Shown here piece by piece: positions 28,113-36,879 of a stretch of 64,000 bases of DNA. The notes below the pieces were generated by a model. It saw only the letters and a program-made list of their open reading frames with translations. It had not been told where the DNA came from and did not search any database. Origin of the DNA: Pseudomonadota bacterium. GTDB lineage: Bacteria > Pseudomonadota > Alphaproteobacteria > Rhodospirillales > Magnetospirillaceae. Within the stretch, counting starts at the first letter, position 1; every line of letters begins with the position of its first letter. The position numbers were made by a program, and so were the translations under genes. Where the stretch lies: positions 124,001 to 188,000 of the forward strand of contig JAJXWP010000003.1 of assembly GCA_021781575.1 (NCBI GenBank), in the 5' to 3' direction.

Positions 28113-28595
28113 ATGAACAGAATCGCGCTCAAAATTTCCATCGCCGCAGTGACGGCATCACTCCTCGCCGCCTGCACGACGCAGGATATGGGAGAAAAAC
28201 AGTTGGGCGGGACGCTGCTGGGTGGTGCCGCCGGCGGCCTCGTCGGGTCGCAAATCGGGCGCGGCTCGGGCACTTTGGCCGCCACGGCCATCGGCACCCT
28301 GCTCGGCGCCTATCTCGGCAGCGAAGCCGGCAAATCCCTCGACCGGGCCGACCAGACCTATGCCCAGCAGGCGGAGCAGCGCGCCTATGCGGCGCCGACC
28401 GGACAGACCATCCGCTGGAACAACCCGGACTCGGGCCATCAAGGAAGCTTTACCCCCGTAAGGGACGGCACCGATCAGGCGACCGGCGCCTTGTGCCGGG
28501 AATACGAGACGACGATCACCGTGAGCGGCAAGACGCAGAAGGCCTATGGTACCGCCTGCCGCCAGCCCGACGGCACCTGGAAAGTCGTGAAGTAA
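28113..28595 (+). CDS. Glycine-zipper outer-membrane lipoprotein (17 kDa surface antigen type)
   Basis: 160 residues. The signal peptide ends in the lipobox LLAAC (Cys21), so it is lipid-anchored. A glycine-zipper region (LGGTLLGGAAGGLVGSQIGRGSGTL...GTLLGAYLGSEAGKSL, about 30-75) follows. The C-terminal beta domain has CREYETTITVSGK and TACRQPDGTWKVV, as in rickettsial 17 kDa antigen-like proteins. Its role is structural or unknown. The ATG at 28113 after GGAGCGACCGAG yields the correct signal peptide. Confidence 0.88.
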   Translation: MNRIALKISIAAVTASLLAACTTQDMGEKQLGGTLLGGAAGGLVGSQIGRGSGTLAATAIGTLLGAYLGSEAGKSLDRADQTYAQQAEQRAYAAPTGQTIRWNNPDSGHQGSFTPVRDGTDQATGALCREYETTITVSGKTQKAYGTACRQPDGTWKVVK

Positions 28596-28668
28596 CGCTT
28601 TATCTTTGATTTCCGGCGGCACGCAGTTCCGGCGGAGCCGCCGACGCGAACAAGAAGGTGATTAAGCA

Positions 28669-29607
28669 GTGGACGATCCCTACACGCTCCTGGGCGTCGC
28701 CCGGAACGCGACGCCAGAGCAGGTCAAGAGCGCCTATCGCAAGCTGGCGCGCAGCCTGCATCCCGACCTCAACCCGGGCAACAAACAAGCGGAAGAGAAG
28801 TTCAAGAAGGTCAGCGCCGCCTACGACCTTCTGGGGGACCCGGCGAAACGCGCCCGGTTTGATGCCGGAGAGATCGACGCGAGCGGGGCGGAGCGCCCCC
28901 GCGCGTCCTATCGCACCTATGCCGAAGGCGGCGCGGGCGGAAAATATAGCGAAAACTTCCGCTTCGGCGACAATGCCGACGACATATTCGCCGAGCTGCT
29001 GCGCCGCCGCAGCAAGGGCCGCAACAAGGGCTGGAGTTTCTTCGACCAGGAAGAGCCGGAGGTTGCCCGAAAAGGAGCGGACGCCAACTACACCCTCAGG
29101 ATCACGCTGCCTGAAGCGGTCATGGGCGCTACCAAGCGGATCACCCTGCCCACCGGCAAGCATCTCGCCGTCAAGGTCCCGCCCGGCAGCAAGGACGGTG
29201 CGACGCTCCGCCTTAAAGGCCAAGGCAACCCGGGCCGCGGCGGCAGCGCGGCGGGCGACGCCCTGGTCGAACTGAAAGTCGAACCCCATCCTTTTCTCAG
29301 CCGCGACGGCGACGATATCCAGGTCACCGTGCCGGTCACCCTGGCCGAAGCCGTGCTGGGCGCCAAAGTGACCGTCCCGACGATCGACGGCAAGGTGGCG
29401 CTGACCATACCGCCCGGTTCCAACAGCGGCACCGTCCTGCGGCTCAAGGGGAAGGGCGCGCCGGCCGGAACCGCCGGCCGGGGCGACCAACTGGTGACTC
29501 TCAAGGTCGTCCTGCCGGACCCGCCGGACGGAGAGCTTGAAGACTTCCTGCGCCAATGGGCGGCCAGACACCCTTACGATGTCCGAACCAAGCTGGGTAT
29601 GAGCTGA
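28669..29607 (+). CDS. cbpA: CbpA-type DnaJ co-chaperone
   Basis: 312 residues. The J domain (about 1-66) has the HPD motif (SLHPDLNPGNK). A short Gly-poor linker follows, then the two-part DnaJ C-terminal substrate-binding domain (about 130-305; ITLPTGKHLAVKVPPGSKDG and VPTIDGKVALTIPPGSNSG). There is no CxxCxGxG zinc-finger region, which separates CbpA from DnaJ. It stimulates DnaK ATPase. It starts with GTG after AAGGTG. The modulator gene follows 9 bases later, confirming the assignment. Confidence 0.92.
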   Translation: MDDPYTLLGVARNATPEQVKSAYRKLARSLHPDLNPGNKQAEEKFKKVSAAYDLLGDPAKRARFDAGEIDASGAERPRASYRTYAEGGAGGKYSENFRFGDNADDIFAELLRRRSKGRNKGWSFFDQEEPEVARKGADANYTLRITLPEAVMGATKRITLPTGKHLAVKVPPGSKDGATLRLKGQGNPGRGGSAAGDALVELKVEPHPFLSRDGDDIQVTVPVTLAEAVLGAKVTVPTIDGKVALTIPPGSNSGTVLRLKGKGAPAGTAGRGDQLVTLKVVLPDPPDGELEDFLRQWAARHPYDVRTKLGMS

Positions 29608-29616
29608 GGGCTGACC

Positions 29617-29946
29617 ATGATGACCTTCGACGAAGCCGTCGAGCGCTACGCAATCAGCCGGGAAGAGTTGACCGTCTGGATCGAACAGAGCTGGGTGCGC
29701 CCTGTGCGCGAAGGCGAGCTGTGGTCCTTCGACGACGGCGACATCGCCCGCCTGGAGCTGATATGCGAGTTGCGGCGCGACCTCGATATCAACGAAGAGG
29801 CCTTGCCGGTGGTGCTGTCGCTGCTCGATCAACTCTACGCCGCGCGCAGCACGCTCCGCCATGTCCGCGACGTGCTGGCGCAATTGCCCGACCCGACACT
29901 GGCCGACGTGTTGGCAAAACTGCAATCCGAATTGGACAAGGGGTGA
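29617..29946 (+). CDS. cbpM: Chaperone modulator CbpM
   Basis: 109 residues, all-helical MerR-like fold: FDEAVERYAISREELTVWIE, WSFDDGDIARLELICELRRDLDINEEALPVVLSLLDQLY. CbpM binds the J domain of CbpA and blocks its work with DnaK. Its place 9 bases after cbpA is the standard operon. Either of the two adjacent ATG codons (29617, 29620) can start it. It is convergent with the YihY gene. Confidence 0.9.
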   Translation: MMTFDEAVERYAISREELTVWIEQSWVRPVREGELWSFDDGDIARLELICELRRDLDINEEALPVVLSLLDQLYAARSTLRHVRDVLAQLPDPTLADVLAKLQSELDKG

Positions 29947-29956
29947 AGGGGCAAGG

Positions 29957-31231
29957 TCAAGCCGTCAGCGTCGGTGCCGGCCGGCGCTCCGCCTCTTCCA
30001 GCAGGGAGCGCAGCGGCAGGTCGAGCACCTGGGCCTCGGCCTGGGCGGCTTCGGCCAGATAGCCGGCAATACGGCCCATCCACGGCGTCGCGCAGTCCGC
30101 GGCCTCGGACGAGGTCAGGCCGAGATCGAGCAGGTGGACCAGATCAGCCAGCGATACCGCCGCCAGATCCCGCGCCAGGACGAAGCGGCCCGCCGCGGTC
30201 CGTGCCACGTAGCCTTCGTCGCATAGGCGATTCAGCACCGCCAGGAAAGGCCCTTCGCCCTCGCCAACGCAATCCAGCAGGTCAAGCCGCGACCGGCCTT
30301 TGCCGCCGCGCCGCGCCTCCTCGAGCAATGCCTCCAGGATGACGAGCGCCGAGGCAAGGCGCCTGTGGGCGGGCAGCGACCCGCCAAGATCGGGCCTCGA
30401 CAGCCGCCATTCGGGCAAGGCCGCCGCTAATTCGGCGCCGAACAGCACCACCGCCCAGGACAGGTACATCCAGAACAGGAAGATCGGCACCGCCGCCACT
30501 GCGCCATAGATCGACTGATAGCTGTGGGCACTCGCCAGATAGATGCCGAACCCCCAGCGCAACAGGGCGAAGGAAAGGCTGGCGGCGACGGCGCCGGCGA
30601 CGGCGTCGGCCGGACGCACATGGCGATTGGGGACGGTCTGGTACAGGAGGGTGAAGGCCAGAACCAAAAGCAGTGTCGGCGCCGTCAAGGTGAGAAGCTG
30701 GGTGACCGTGGAAAAGCCGGCGCGCGTCGCCCAGTCGCTGACCGTGAAGAACCATGCCGACAGTGACAGGCTGGCCCCGAGCAACAACGGCCCAAGGGTT
30801 ACCACGGTCCAGTAGAGCAGCAGCCGCGACATCGGCGGGCGCGGCGTCACCACCCGGAAAATCTGGTTCAGCGAGGTCTCGATGGTAACCAGGACCATCA
30901 CCGCCGAAAAAGCCAGACCGACCACCCCGGCCGTGGTCAGCTTGCCGGCATTGGCAACGAAGGCGCCGACATACTGTTCAACCTGCTCCCCGACCTGAGG
31001 GACGAAGTAGCGGAAGACGGTCGCCTGAAGCTGCTCCCGGACATGGTTGAAGGCCGGAAACGCGGCAAGGATGGCCAAGCCGATCGCCAACAGCGGCACC
31101 AGCGACAACAACGAGGTGTAGGACAGCGACGACGCCATGTTGAGAGCGCCGTCGGTACGGAAACGCTTCTCCACATAGGCGGCAAGCCCGCCCAACCGGT
31201 GCGCTACGCGTTGCAAATGCCCGCTGTTCAC
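29957..31231 (-). CDS. YihY/BrkB-family inner membrane protein
   Basis: About 424 residues from the GTG at 31231. The family core (about 25-290) has six membrane helices with [20 protein letters not shown] near the start and [20 protein letters not shown] near the end. A C-terminal cytoplasmic region (about 300-424) resembles a winged-helix module ([10 protein letters not shown]...[20 protein letters not shown]). It was once called ribonuclease BN, but that activity belongs to another gene. The function is uncertain (transport proposed). A longer frame to 31453 would run through the fabI promoter and is rejected. Confidence 0.83.
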   Translation of the reverse strand: MNSGHLQRVAHRLGGLAAYVEKRFRTDGALNMASSLSYTSLLSLVPLLAIGLAILAAFPAFNHVREQLQATVFRYFVPQVGEQVEQYVGAFVANAGKLTTAGVVGLAFSAVMVLVTIETSLNQIFRVVTPRPPMSRLLLYWTVVTLGPLLLGASLSLSAWFFTVSDWATRAGFSTVTQLLTLTAPTLLLVLAFTLLYQTVPNRHVRPADAVAGAVAASLSFALLRWGFGIYLASAHSYQSIYGAVAAVPIFLFWMYLSWAVVLFGAELAAALPEWRLSRPDLGGSLPAHRRLASALVILEALLEEARRGGKGRSRLDLLDCVGEGEGPFLAVLNRLCDEGYVARTAAGRFVLARDLAAVSLADLVHLLDLGLTSSEAADCATPWMGRIAGYLAEAAQAEAQVLDLPLRSLLEEAERRPAPTLTA

Positions 31232-31267
31232 CCTTTTACCCTGCCGCTGCAGCCCGTCACGCGTCCT

Positions 31268-31295
31268 TTGACCATACTCTTCTTTAGTGTAGGAT
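31268..31295 (+). promoter_or_regulatory. Candidate sigma-70 promoter of fabI
   Basis: TTGACC, 16-base spacer, TAGGAT, in an AT-richer stretch between the divergent YihY gene and fabI; the start codon is 53 bases downstream. It probably serves fabI and aroC. Confidence 0.5.
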
Positions 31296-31348
31296 GCGCC
31301 GGCTTCGCCATGAAGATAGCGATGGAATTCTCTTACAGTGAGGAGCGT

Positions 31349-32161
31349 ATGACCGATTCTTCGGCTCTGATGGCCGGCAAGAGGGGCCTGATCATGGGCG
31401 TCGCCAACGACCGTTCGATCGCCTGGGGAATCGCCAAAGCGGCCCGGGCGCACGGTGCCGAACTGGCCTTCACCTATCAGGGAGAGGCCCTGGAGAAGCG
31501 CGTTCGCCCCCTCGCCGAAAGCGTCGGCAGCGACTTCCTGTTACCCTGCGACGTCACCGAGGACGCGAGCCTTGACGCCGTGTTCGGCGCGCTCGCCGAA
31601 CGGTGGGGCAAGCTCGACTTCGTCGTCCATGCTATCGCCTATTCCGACAAGGATGAACTCAAGGGCCGCTATCTGGATACGACGGCCGACAACTTCAACC
31701 GAACGCTGTTCGTCTCCTGCTATTCCTTCACCGCGGTGGCCCGGCGGGCTGCGCCGCTGATGACCGAAGGCGGCAGCATGCTGACGCTGACCTATTTCGG
31801 CGCCGAGCGCGTCATGCCGCACTACAATGTGATGGGTGTCGCCAAGGCGGCGCTGGAAGCCAGCGTACGCTATCTGGCCGTCGATCTGGGCGGACAGAAC
31901 ATCCGGGTCAACGCCATGTCGGCCGGCCCGATCAAGACCCTGGCCGCCTCGGGCATCGGCGATTTCCGTTATATCCTGAAATGGAACCAGTACAACGCGC
32001 CGCTGAAGCGCAACGTGACACTGGAAGACATCGGCGGCGCCGGCGTCTATCTGCTGTCCGACCTGTCGACCGGCGTTTCCGGCGAAGTGCACCATGTTGA
32101 TTGCGGGTACCACGTCGTTGGCATGAAGGCGGTCGACGCCCCCGATATCAGTGTGGTGTGA
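31349..32161 (+). CDS. fabI: Enoyl-[acyl-carrier-protein] reductase (NADH) FabI
   Basis: 270 residues. Reduces the enoyl-ACP double bond in the last step of each fatty-acid elongation cycle. An SDR-like fold with the FabI-specific features: [16 protein letters not shown] (cofactor loop), [17 protein letters not shown] and VAKAALEAS. Catalytic residues are Tyr149, Tyr159 and Lys166, aligning with Tyr146/Tyr156/Lys163 of E. coli. [15 protein letters not shown] is the substrate loop. The ATG at 31349 has AGGAG five bases upstream. aroC follows after 3 bases. Confidence 0.97.
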   Translation: MTDSSALMAGKRGLIMGVANDRSIAWGIAKAARAHGAELAFTYQGEALEKRVRPLAESVGSDFLLPCDVTEDASLDAVFGALAERWGKLDFVVHAIAYSDKDELKGRYLDTTADNFNRTLFVSCYSFTAVARRAAPLMTEGGSMLTLTYFGAERVMPHYNVMGVAKAALEASVRYLAVDLGGQNIRVNAMSAGPIKTLAASGIGDFRYILKWNQYNAPLKRNVTLEDIGGAGVYLLSDLSTGVSGEVHHVDCGYHVVGMKAVDAPDISVV

Positions 32162-32164
32162 GGC

Positions 32165-33247
32165 ATGGCGGGCAACGCGTTCGGTACGCTGTTCCGTTTT
32201 ACCACCTTTGGCGAAAGCCATGGCCCGGCGATCGGCTGCGTGATTGACGGTGTGCCGCCGCGCATTCCGCTTGCCGAAACCCATATCCAGCCGTGGCTGG
32301 ACAAGCGTAAGCCAGGGCAGAGCCGGTTCACCACGCAGCGCCGGGAAGCCGATGTGGTCAAGATCCTGTCGGGGGTGTTCGAGGGGCAGACCACCGGCAC
32401 CCCCATCGCCCTCCTGATCGAGAACACCGACCAGCGGTCCAAGGATTATTCCGACATCGCCGACAGCTTTCGCCCAGGCCACGCCGACTATACCTACCAG
32501 GTCAAATACGGCATCCGCGACTTTCGGGGCGGCGGCCGCGCTTCGGCCCGCGAGACGGCAGCCCGCGTCGCGGCCGGCGCCGTCGCGCGCCGCGTGCTCG
32601 ACAGCCTGTTGCCGGGCGGCGCCACCATCCGCGGAGCCATGGTCCAGATGGGCCCGCACACCGTTGACCGGGCCCGCTGGGACTGGGAGGAACTGGCCAA
32701 CAATCCCTTCTGGTGTCCCGATGCAGCGGCCGCCCGGCTGTGGCAGAGCTATCTCGACGGCGTGCGCAAGGCCGGCTCATCGATCGGTGGCGTGGTCGAA
32801 GTGGTGGCCGAGAACCTACCGGCGGGTCTGGGCGAACCAATCTACGACAAACTTGATGCCGACATCGCCAAGGCCCTGATGAGCATCAATGCCGTCAAGG
32901 GCGTTGAAATCGGCGAAGGCTTCGCGTCGGCCAGCCTGTCGGGTGAACAGAATGCCGACGAAATGCGGATGAGCGCCAGCAAGGTGACGTTCCTGTCCAA
33001 CCATGCCGGCGGCATTCTGGGCGGCATTTCCAGCGGCCAGCCGATCGTCGCCCGTATCGCCCTCAAACCAACCAGTTCGATCCTGACGGCGATGAAAAGC
33101 GTCGATCGCTTGGGCCGCGAGGTCGAAGTGTCGACCAAGGGCCGCCACGACCCTTGCGTCGCCATCCGCGCCGTCCCCGTCGCCGAGGCGATGCTGGCCG
33201 TGACACTGGCCGATCATCTCTTGCGTCATCGGGCGTTGTCGCACTAA
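32165..33247 (+). CDS. aroC: Chorismate synthase
   Basis: 360 residues, full length. Converts EPSP to chorismate using reduced FMN, the last common step of aromatic amino-acid synthesis. Signatures: [33 protein letters not shown]-type segment, [20 protein letters not shown] and [17 protein letters not shown]. It sits 3 bases after fabI and is presumably co-transcribed. Confidence 0.98.
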   Translation: MAGNAFGTLFRFTTFGESHGPAIGCVIDGVPPRIPLAETHIQPWLDKRKPGQSRFTTQRREADVVKILSGVFEGQTTGTPIALLIENTDQRSKDYSDIADSFRPGHADYTYQVKYGIRDFRGGGRASARETAARVAAGAVARRVLDSLLPGGATIRGAMVQMGPHTVDRARWDWEELANNPFWCPDAAAARLWQSYLDGVRKAGSSIGGVVEVVAENLPAGLGEPIYDKLDADIAKALMSINAVKGVEIGEGFASASLSGEQNADEMRMSASKVTFLSNHAGGILGGISSGQPIVARIALKPTSSILTAMKSVDRLGREVEVSTKGRHDPCVAIRAVPVAEAMLAVTLADHLLRHRALSH

Positions 33248-33398
33248 GTCGATCTTGCCCGTCCGCTTTACTTTCACCGGCATCGGCGCTTAGCTTGAGC
33301 AATGACGCTGACAGTCCGTTCGCCATCGAATGGCGGTGTCACCGCTCAAATGTCGGAAATGATTGTGCTCCGGCCCGTAGGAAACGAGGAGGCCGCCC

Positions 33399-34772
33399 AT
33401 GAGCTTCATCCGCAGTCCGGCCGTTGCCGGCATGTTCTATCCGGCCAACCCGAGCGACCTGGCGCGCGACGTCCGTAGCCTTCTCGAGGCCGCCCCCAAA
33501 GCGTCCGCTGGCCGCCCGAAGGCGATCATCGCGCCGCATGCGGGCTACGTCTATTCCGGCCCGATCGCCGCCAACGTCTATGCGCGGCTGCTGCCAGCCC
33601 GTGACGACATCTCGCGGGTCGTCCTGGTGGGACCGTCGCACCGGGTCGCCTTCCGTGGAATCGCCGCCAGTTCGGCTCAAGCCTTCGAGACACCGCTGGG
33701 CCGTATTCCTATCGACCGGGACAGCGTGAACAGCCTGATTGGCCTGCCCGAGGTCGGCATCTTCGATGCGGCGCACGCCGAGGAACACAGCCTGGAGGTG
33801 CACCTGCCGTTCCTGCAGGCGATTTTCAGCCGCTTCAGCCTGGTGCCCCTGGTGGTGGGAGACGCCTCGGCCGTGGCGGTGGGAGCGGTCCTCGACGCCC
33901 TGTGGGGCGGACCGGAAACGCTGATCGTCATCAGTTCGGATCTGAGCCACTACCTGGCATACGACGCGGCGCGCAGCATCGATCAGGCCACCCGAGGGGC
34001 CATCGAACGCCTGGAACCCGATGCCATCGGGTTCGACCAGGCTTGCGGCCGCCTTCCCATCGCCGGATTGCTGACGGTCGCCCGCAGGCGGGGCCTCTCG
34101 GTGGAGACCGTCGACGTCAGGAACTCGGGCGACACCGCCGGCCCGCGCGACCAGGTCGTCGGCTATGGGGCATGGTGCTTCAGCGAAGCCGTCGCCAAGC
34201 CCCAAGCCGGGGCCGGAGGCTCCGGCCTGCGCAGTTATGCTCCGCTCATGCTGTCGACCGCCCGCTCCGCCATCGAGAAGCGCCTGAAAGGCAGTGGGCC
34301 ACTGGAACTGCCGACCGACCTGCCGCCCGCCCTGCTGGCCCCAGGAGCCGCCTTCGTTACCCTGAAGCGCCAGGGCAATCTGCGCGGCTGCGTCGGCTCG
34401 ACGACGGCTTGGCGGCCGCTGGTCGCCGACATCGCCGAAAACGCCTTGCGGGCGGCGTTCGAGGATCCGCGCTTTCCTCCCTTGGGTCCGGAGGAATGGG
34501 ACGACACCGACGTCTCAATCTCCGTGCTCACCCCTCCCGAATTCATCGCCGTCGCCGACGAGGCCGATCTTCTGGCCAAACTGAGGCCGCACATAGACGG
34601 GCTGATCATCGAAGACGGCCAGTACCGGGCTCTATTCCTGCCGGCCGTCTGGGAAATGCTGCCCGAACCGCGGGATTTCCTGGCCCAACTCAAGCGCAAG
34701 GCCGGCCTGGCCCCAACTCATTGGTCGCCCGGCCTGCGCGCCTACCGTTTCACCGCCGAGGTAATGCAATGA
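33399..34772 (+). CDS. MEMO1-AMMECR1 fusion (AmmeMemoRadiSam proteins B and A)
   Basis: 457 residues. About 1-265 is the MEMO domain, related to extradiol dioxygenases: RSPAVAGMFYPANP, IIAPHAGYVYSGPIAA, LVGPSHRV, EHSLEVHLPFLQ and VISSDLSHY supply the His-rich pocket. About 280-457 is AMMECR1: FVTLKRQGNLRGCVGSTTAWRPL and ENALRAAFEDPRFPPL. In bacteria these two usually occur with a radical SAM enzyme in one system of unknown function; no radical SAM gene is near. A strong ribosome site (GAGGAGG) precedes the ATG. It overlaps the next gene by 4 bases. Confidence 0.92.
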   Translation: MSFIRSPAVAGMFYPANPSDLARDVRSLLEAAPKASAGRPKAIIAPHAGYVYSGPIAANVYARLLPARDDISRVVLVGPSHRVAFRGIAASSAQAFETPLGRIPIDRDSVNSLIGLPEVGIFDAAHAEEHSLEVHLPFLQAIFSRFSLVPLVVGDASAVAVGAVLDALWGGPETLIVISSDLSHYLAYDAARSIDQATRGAIERLEPDAIGFDQACGRLPIAGLLTVARRRGLSVETVDVRNSGDTAGPRDQVVGYGAWCFSEAVAKPQAGAGGSGLRSYAPLMLSTARSAIEKRLKGSGPLELPTDLPPALLAPGAAFVTLKRQGNLRGCVGSTTAWRPLVADIAENALRAAFEDPRFPPLGPEEWDDTDVSISVLTPPEFIAVADEADLLAKLRPHIDGLIIEDGQYRALFLPAVWEMLPEPRDFLAQLKRKAGLAPTHWSPGLRAYRFTAEVMQ

Positions 34773-35575
34773 CCGATTTCGCTGCCCTGCTGCCACCCTT
34801 GCGCCAACTGGCCCGCCAGGCCGGCGCGGCGATTCTTGACGTCTACGGCAGCGATTTCTCGGTGGCGGCGAAAGCCGACGCATCGCCGGTAACCGAAGCC
34901 GACCTGCGTTCCGAACAGATCATCCTGGCCGGCCTGCGGCAACTGACACCGGACATTCCGGTGATTTCCGAAGAGGCGGCAGCGGCTGGACACCTCGTCA
35001 CCGCACCCGGCCGGTGCTTCTGGCTGGTCGACCCGCTGGACGGCACCAAGGAATTCGTTAAACGCAACGGCGAGTTCACCGTCAATATCGGCCTTGTCGT
35101 CGACGGCGTACCGATCGTCGGCATCATCTTCGCGCCGGTCCCCGACCGTCTGTTCGCCGCTTGCCCGTCCTCGGCAACGGCCGAGGACGGCGGCAGCCCG
35201 CCGCGGCCGATCTCCTGCCGGAAGGCGCCGGCGGACGGCCTGATCATCCTGTCCAGCCGATCGCACCGTGAGCCGGAACGTTTCGAGAGCTTCATCCGTG
35301 ACTTTCGCGTGGCCGAAATCCGCCATTCGGGAAGCTCGCTGAAGTTTGCCCTGATCGCCGCCGGTGAAGGCGACCTGTACCCGCGCCTCGGCCGTACGAT
35401 GGAGTGGGACACCGCGGCCGGGCACGCCATCCTGCGCGCCGCCGGCGGAACCATCACCCTGGTCGACGGCAGCCCGTTGATCTATGGCAAACCCGGGTTT
35501 GAGAATCCCCCCATCGTGGCCTGGGGCCAGCCGACCATTTTCGCCGCCTCCTCGACGGCGGCCGGTAAGGGATAG
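34769..35575 (+). CDS. cysQ: 3'(2'),5'-bisphosphate nucleotidase, CysQ type
   Basis: 268 residues, inositol-monophosphatase superfamily. Metal-site motifs: ADASPVTEADLRSE, VISEEAAAAG, WLVDPLDGTKEFVKRNGEFTVNI and, near the C-terminus, TMEWDTAAGHAIL. The Lys-Glu-Phe after DGT is typical of CysQ, which removes the toxic by-product 3'-phosphoadenosine 5'-phosphate of sulfate assimilation. Related phosphatases cannot be fully excluded. The ATG at 34769 overlaps the preceding stop (ATGA), implying coupling. Confidence 0.88.
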   Translation: MTDFAALLPPLRQLARQAGAAILDVYGSDFSVAAKADASPVTEADLRSEQIILAGLRQLTPDIPVISEEAAAAGHLVTAPGRCFWLVDPLDGTKEFVKRNGEFTVNIGLVVDGVPIVGIIFAPVPDRLFAACPSSATAEDGGSPPRPISCRKAPADGLIILSSRSHREPERFESFIRDFRVAEIRHSGSSLKFALIAAGEGDLYPRLGRTMEWDTAAGHAILRAAGGTITLVDGSPLIYGKPGFENPPIVAWGQPTIFAASSTAAGKG

Positions 35576-35631
35576 CACCCATCGCGGGCATGGCCAAGGC
35601 GCCTGGCGAGGAGCGATGCCCTGGCTTTTTC

Positions 35632-35660
35632 TTGACTCTTTTAAAGAATTGTTACACTAT
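35632..35660 (+). promoter_or_regulatory. Strong-looking sigma-70 promoter of a candidate small RNA
   Basis: TTGACT, 17-base spacer, CACTAT, with overlapping TACACT and ACTATA alternatives. The surrounding 35 bases are unusually AT-rich for this genome. No coding sequence starts directly downstream. Confidence 0.55.
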
Positions 35661-35666
35661 AGATTG

Positions 35667-35801
35667 CACGGATGATGGATGTCACCCGTTGTTCAGCCGC
35701 CGCACATGCCTTTGCGGTGACTTGGCTCCGGATCACGACGATCGGTGGTCCGATCCTGCAAAATAGCGAGACAAGGGCCGCCTCTAACCGGCGGCCCTTT
35801 T
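35667..35801 (+). ncRNA. Candidate small RNA or sua5 leader of about 135 nt
   Basis: The stretch between a promoter-like sequence and an intrinsic terminator has no convincing reading frame. Possible structure: GTCACC (35681-35686) pairs with GGTGAC (35716-35721), competing with CCGCA/TGCGG (35700-35717); hairpin GATCGG-TGGT-CCGATC (35740-35755); terminator stem from 35773. It does not match 6S, SRP, tmRNA or RNase P by eye. It could be a free sRNA or an attenuating leader for sua5, whose ATG is 89 bases further on. All of this is sequence inference. Confidence 0.45.
35773..35801 (+). terminator. Rho-independent terminator
   Basis: GGGCCGCC (35775-35782) pairs perfectly with GGCGGCCC (35790-35797) around TCTAACC, extended by AA/TT pairs and followed by TTTTA. 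It would stop transcription before sua5. Confidence 0.85.
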
Positions 35802-35889
35802 ATGTTGATGGCGCGTTTATACTGCACGGGGCGTCTGCTTTTCCGCCTGGAATATTACCGATAGCAATTGCGATCCTGAGCTTCTCCCA

Positions 35890-36834
35890 ATGCCGATTGT
35901 TCCCGCCACCACCACCAACCTCCAACAAGCCGCCCGCCTGTTGCGATCGGGCCAGTTGGTGGCCTTCCCCACCGAAACGGTCTATGGCCTGGGTGGCGAT
36001 GCCACCGACGACCGCGCCGTTGCCGCCATTTTCGCCGCGAAGGGCCGCCCGAGCTTCAACCCGTTGATCGTCCACCTGGCCGAGATCGGCGGCATGGCGC
36101 CCCTGGTCGCTTTCGATTCGCGGGCCGAGCGGCTGGCCGAACGGTACTGGCCCGGACCGCTGACCCTGGTGTTGCCGCGCCGGACCGACTCGCCGGTGTC
36201 GCTGTTGGCCTCGGCCGGATTAGACAGTATCGCCGTCCGCATCCCGGCCCACCCTGTCGCCCTGGCGTTGCTGCGGGCCGCCGGACGGCCGATTGCCGCC
36301 CCCAGCGCCAATCCGTCGGGTTGCGTCAGCCCGACCACCGCCCGCCATGTGGCTGACGGCCTGACCGGCACACTGGCGATGATCCTCGATGGCGGCCCCT
36401 GCCCGGTGGGCGTCGAATCCACAGTCATCGACCTGACGGGGGATGTGCCGACCCTGTTGCGCCCCGGTGGTATCACCCGCGAGACGCTGGAGGCAGAACT
36501 GGGGCCGATAGCGCTGGCGAAAGCGTCCGATCTGGGGGGGCCACGCTCACCAGGCATGCTGTCCAGCCATTACGCCCCCGCCCTTCCGGTGCGCCTCGAC
36601 GCCCGCTCGCCGCGCCCGGGCGAAGCGCTCCTGGGCTTCGGCCCGGCCGATGGAGCCGAGATGAACTTGAGCCCCCGTGGCGACCTGACCGAGGCGGCGG
36701 CCAATCTGTTCGCCATGCTGCGCGCCCTGGATCAACCGCGATATTCCGGCATCGCCGTCATGCCGATCCCCGACCACGACCTGGGCGCCGCCATCAACGA
36801 CCGTCTGCGCCGCGCCGCTGCGCCCAGAGCATAG
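35890..36834 (+). CDS. L-threonylcarbamoyladenylate synthase, Sua5 form
   Basis: 314 residues. Makes threonylcarbamoyl-AMP from threonine, bicarbonate and ATP for the t6A37 modification of ANN-decoding tRNAs. The YrdC domain (about 5-190) shows FPTETVYGLGGDATDD, AKGRPSFNPLIVHL and AAPSANPSG. A linker with STVIDLTG and LLRPGGIT leads to the C-terminal Sua5 domain (about 215-314; SPGMLSSHYAPALPVRL). The length marks the Sua5 rather than the short TsaC type. It follows the candidate small-RNA unit; whether it has its own promoter is unclear. Confidence 0.95.
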   Translation: MPIVPATTTNLQQAARLLRSGQLVAFPTETVYGLGGDATDDRAVAAIFAAKGRPSFNPLIVHLAEIGGMAPLVAFDSRAERLAERYWPGPLTLVLPRRTDSPVSLLASAGLDSIAVRIPAHPVALALLRAAGRPIAAPSANPSGCVSPTTARHVADGLTGTLAMILDGGPCPVGVESTVIDLTGDVPTLLRPGGITRETLEAELGPIALAKASDLGGPRSPGMLSSHYAPALPVRLDARSPRPGEALLGFGPADGAEMNLSPRGDLTEAAANLFAMLRALDQPRYSGIAVMPIPDHDLGAAINDRLRRAAAPRA

Positions 36835-36879
36835 GGTTGCTATTGTATCCGCCCGCGCTTGACGCTACATCCTGTGCCC

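Noticed and set aside
29957-31231. Ribonuclease BN
   Set aside because: The old name came from a misassignment. The protein is a polytopic membrane protein without nuclease motifs.
31232-31453. N-terminal extension of the YihY protein
   Set aside because: It would overlap the fabI promoter and start, and adds residues not found in the family.
33902-34768. Long upstream extension of the CysQ reading frame
   Set aside because: It lies in a shifted frame of the MEMO1-AMMECR1 gene. The 4-base ATGA overlap marks the real start at 34769.
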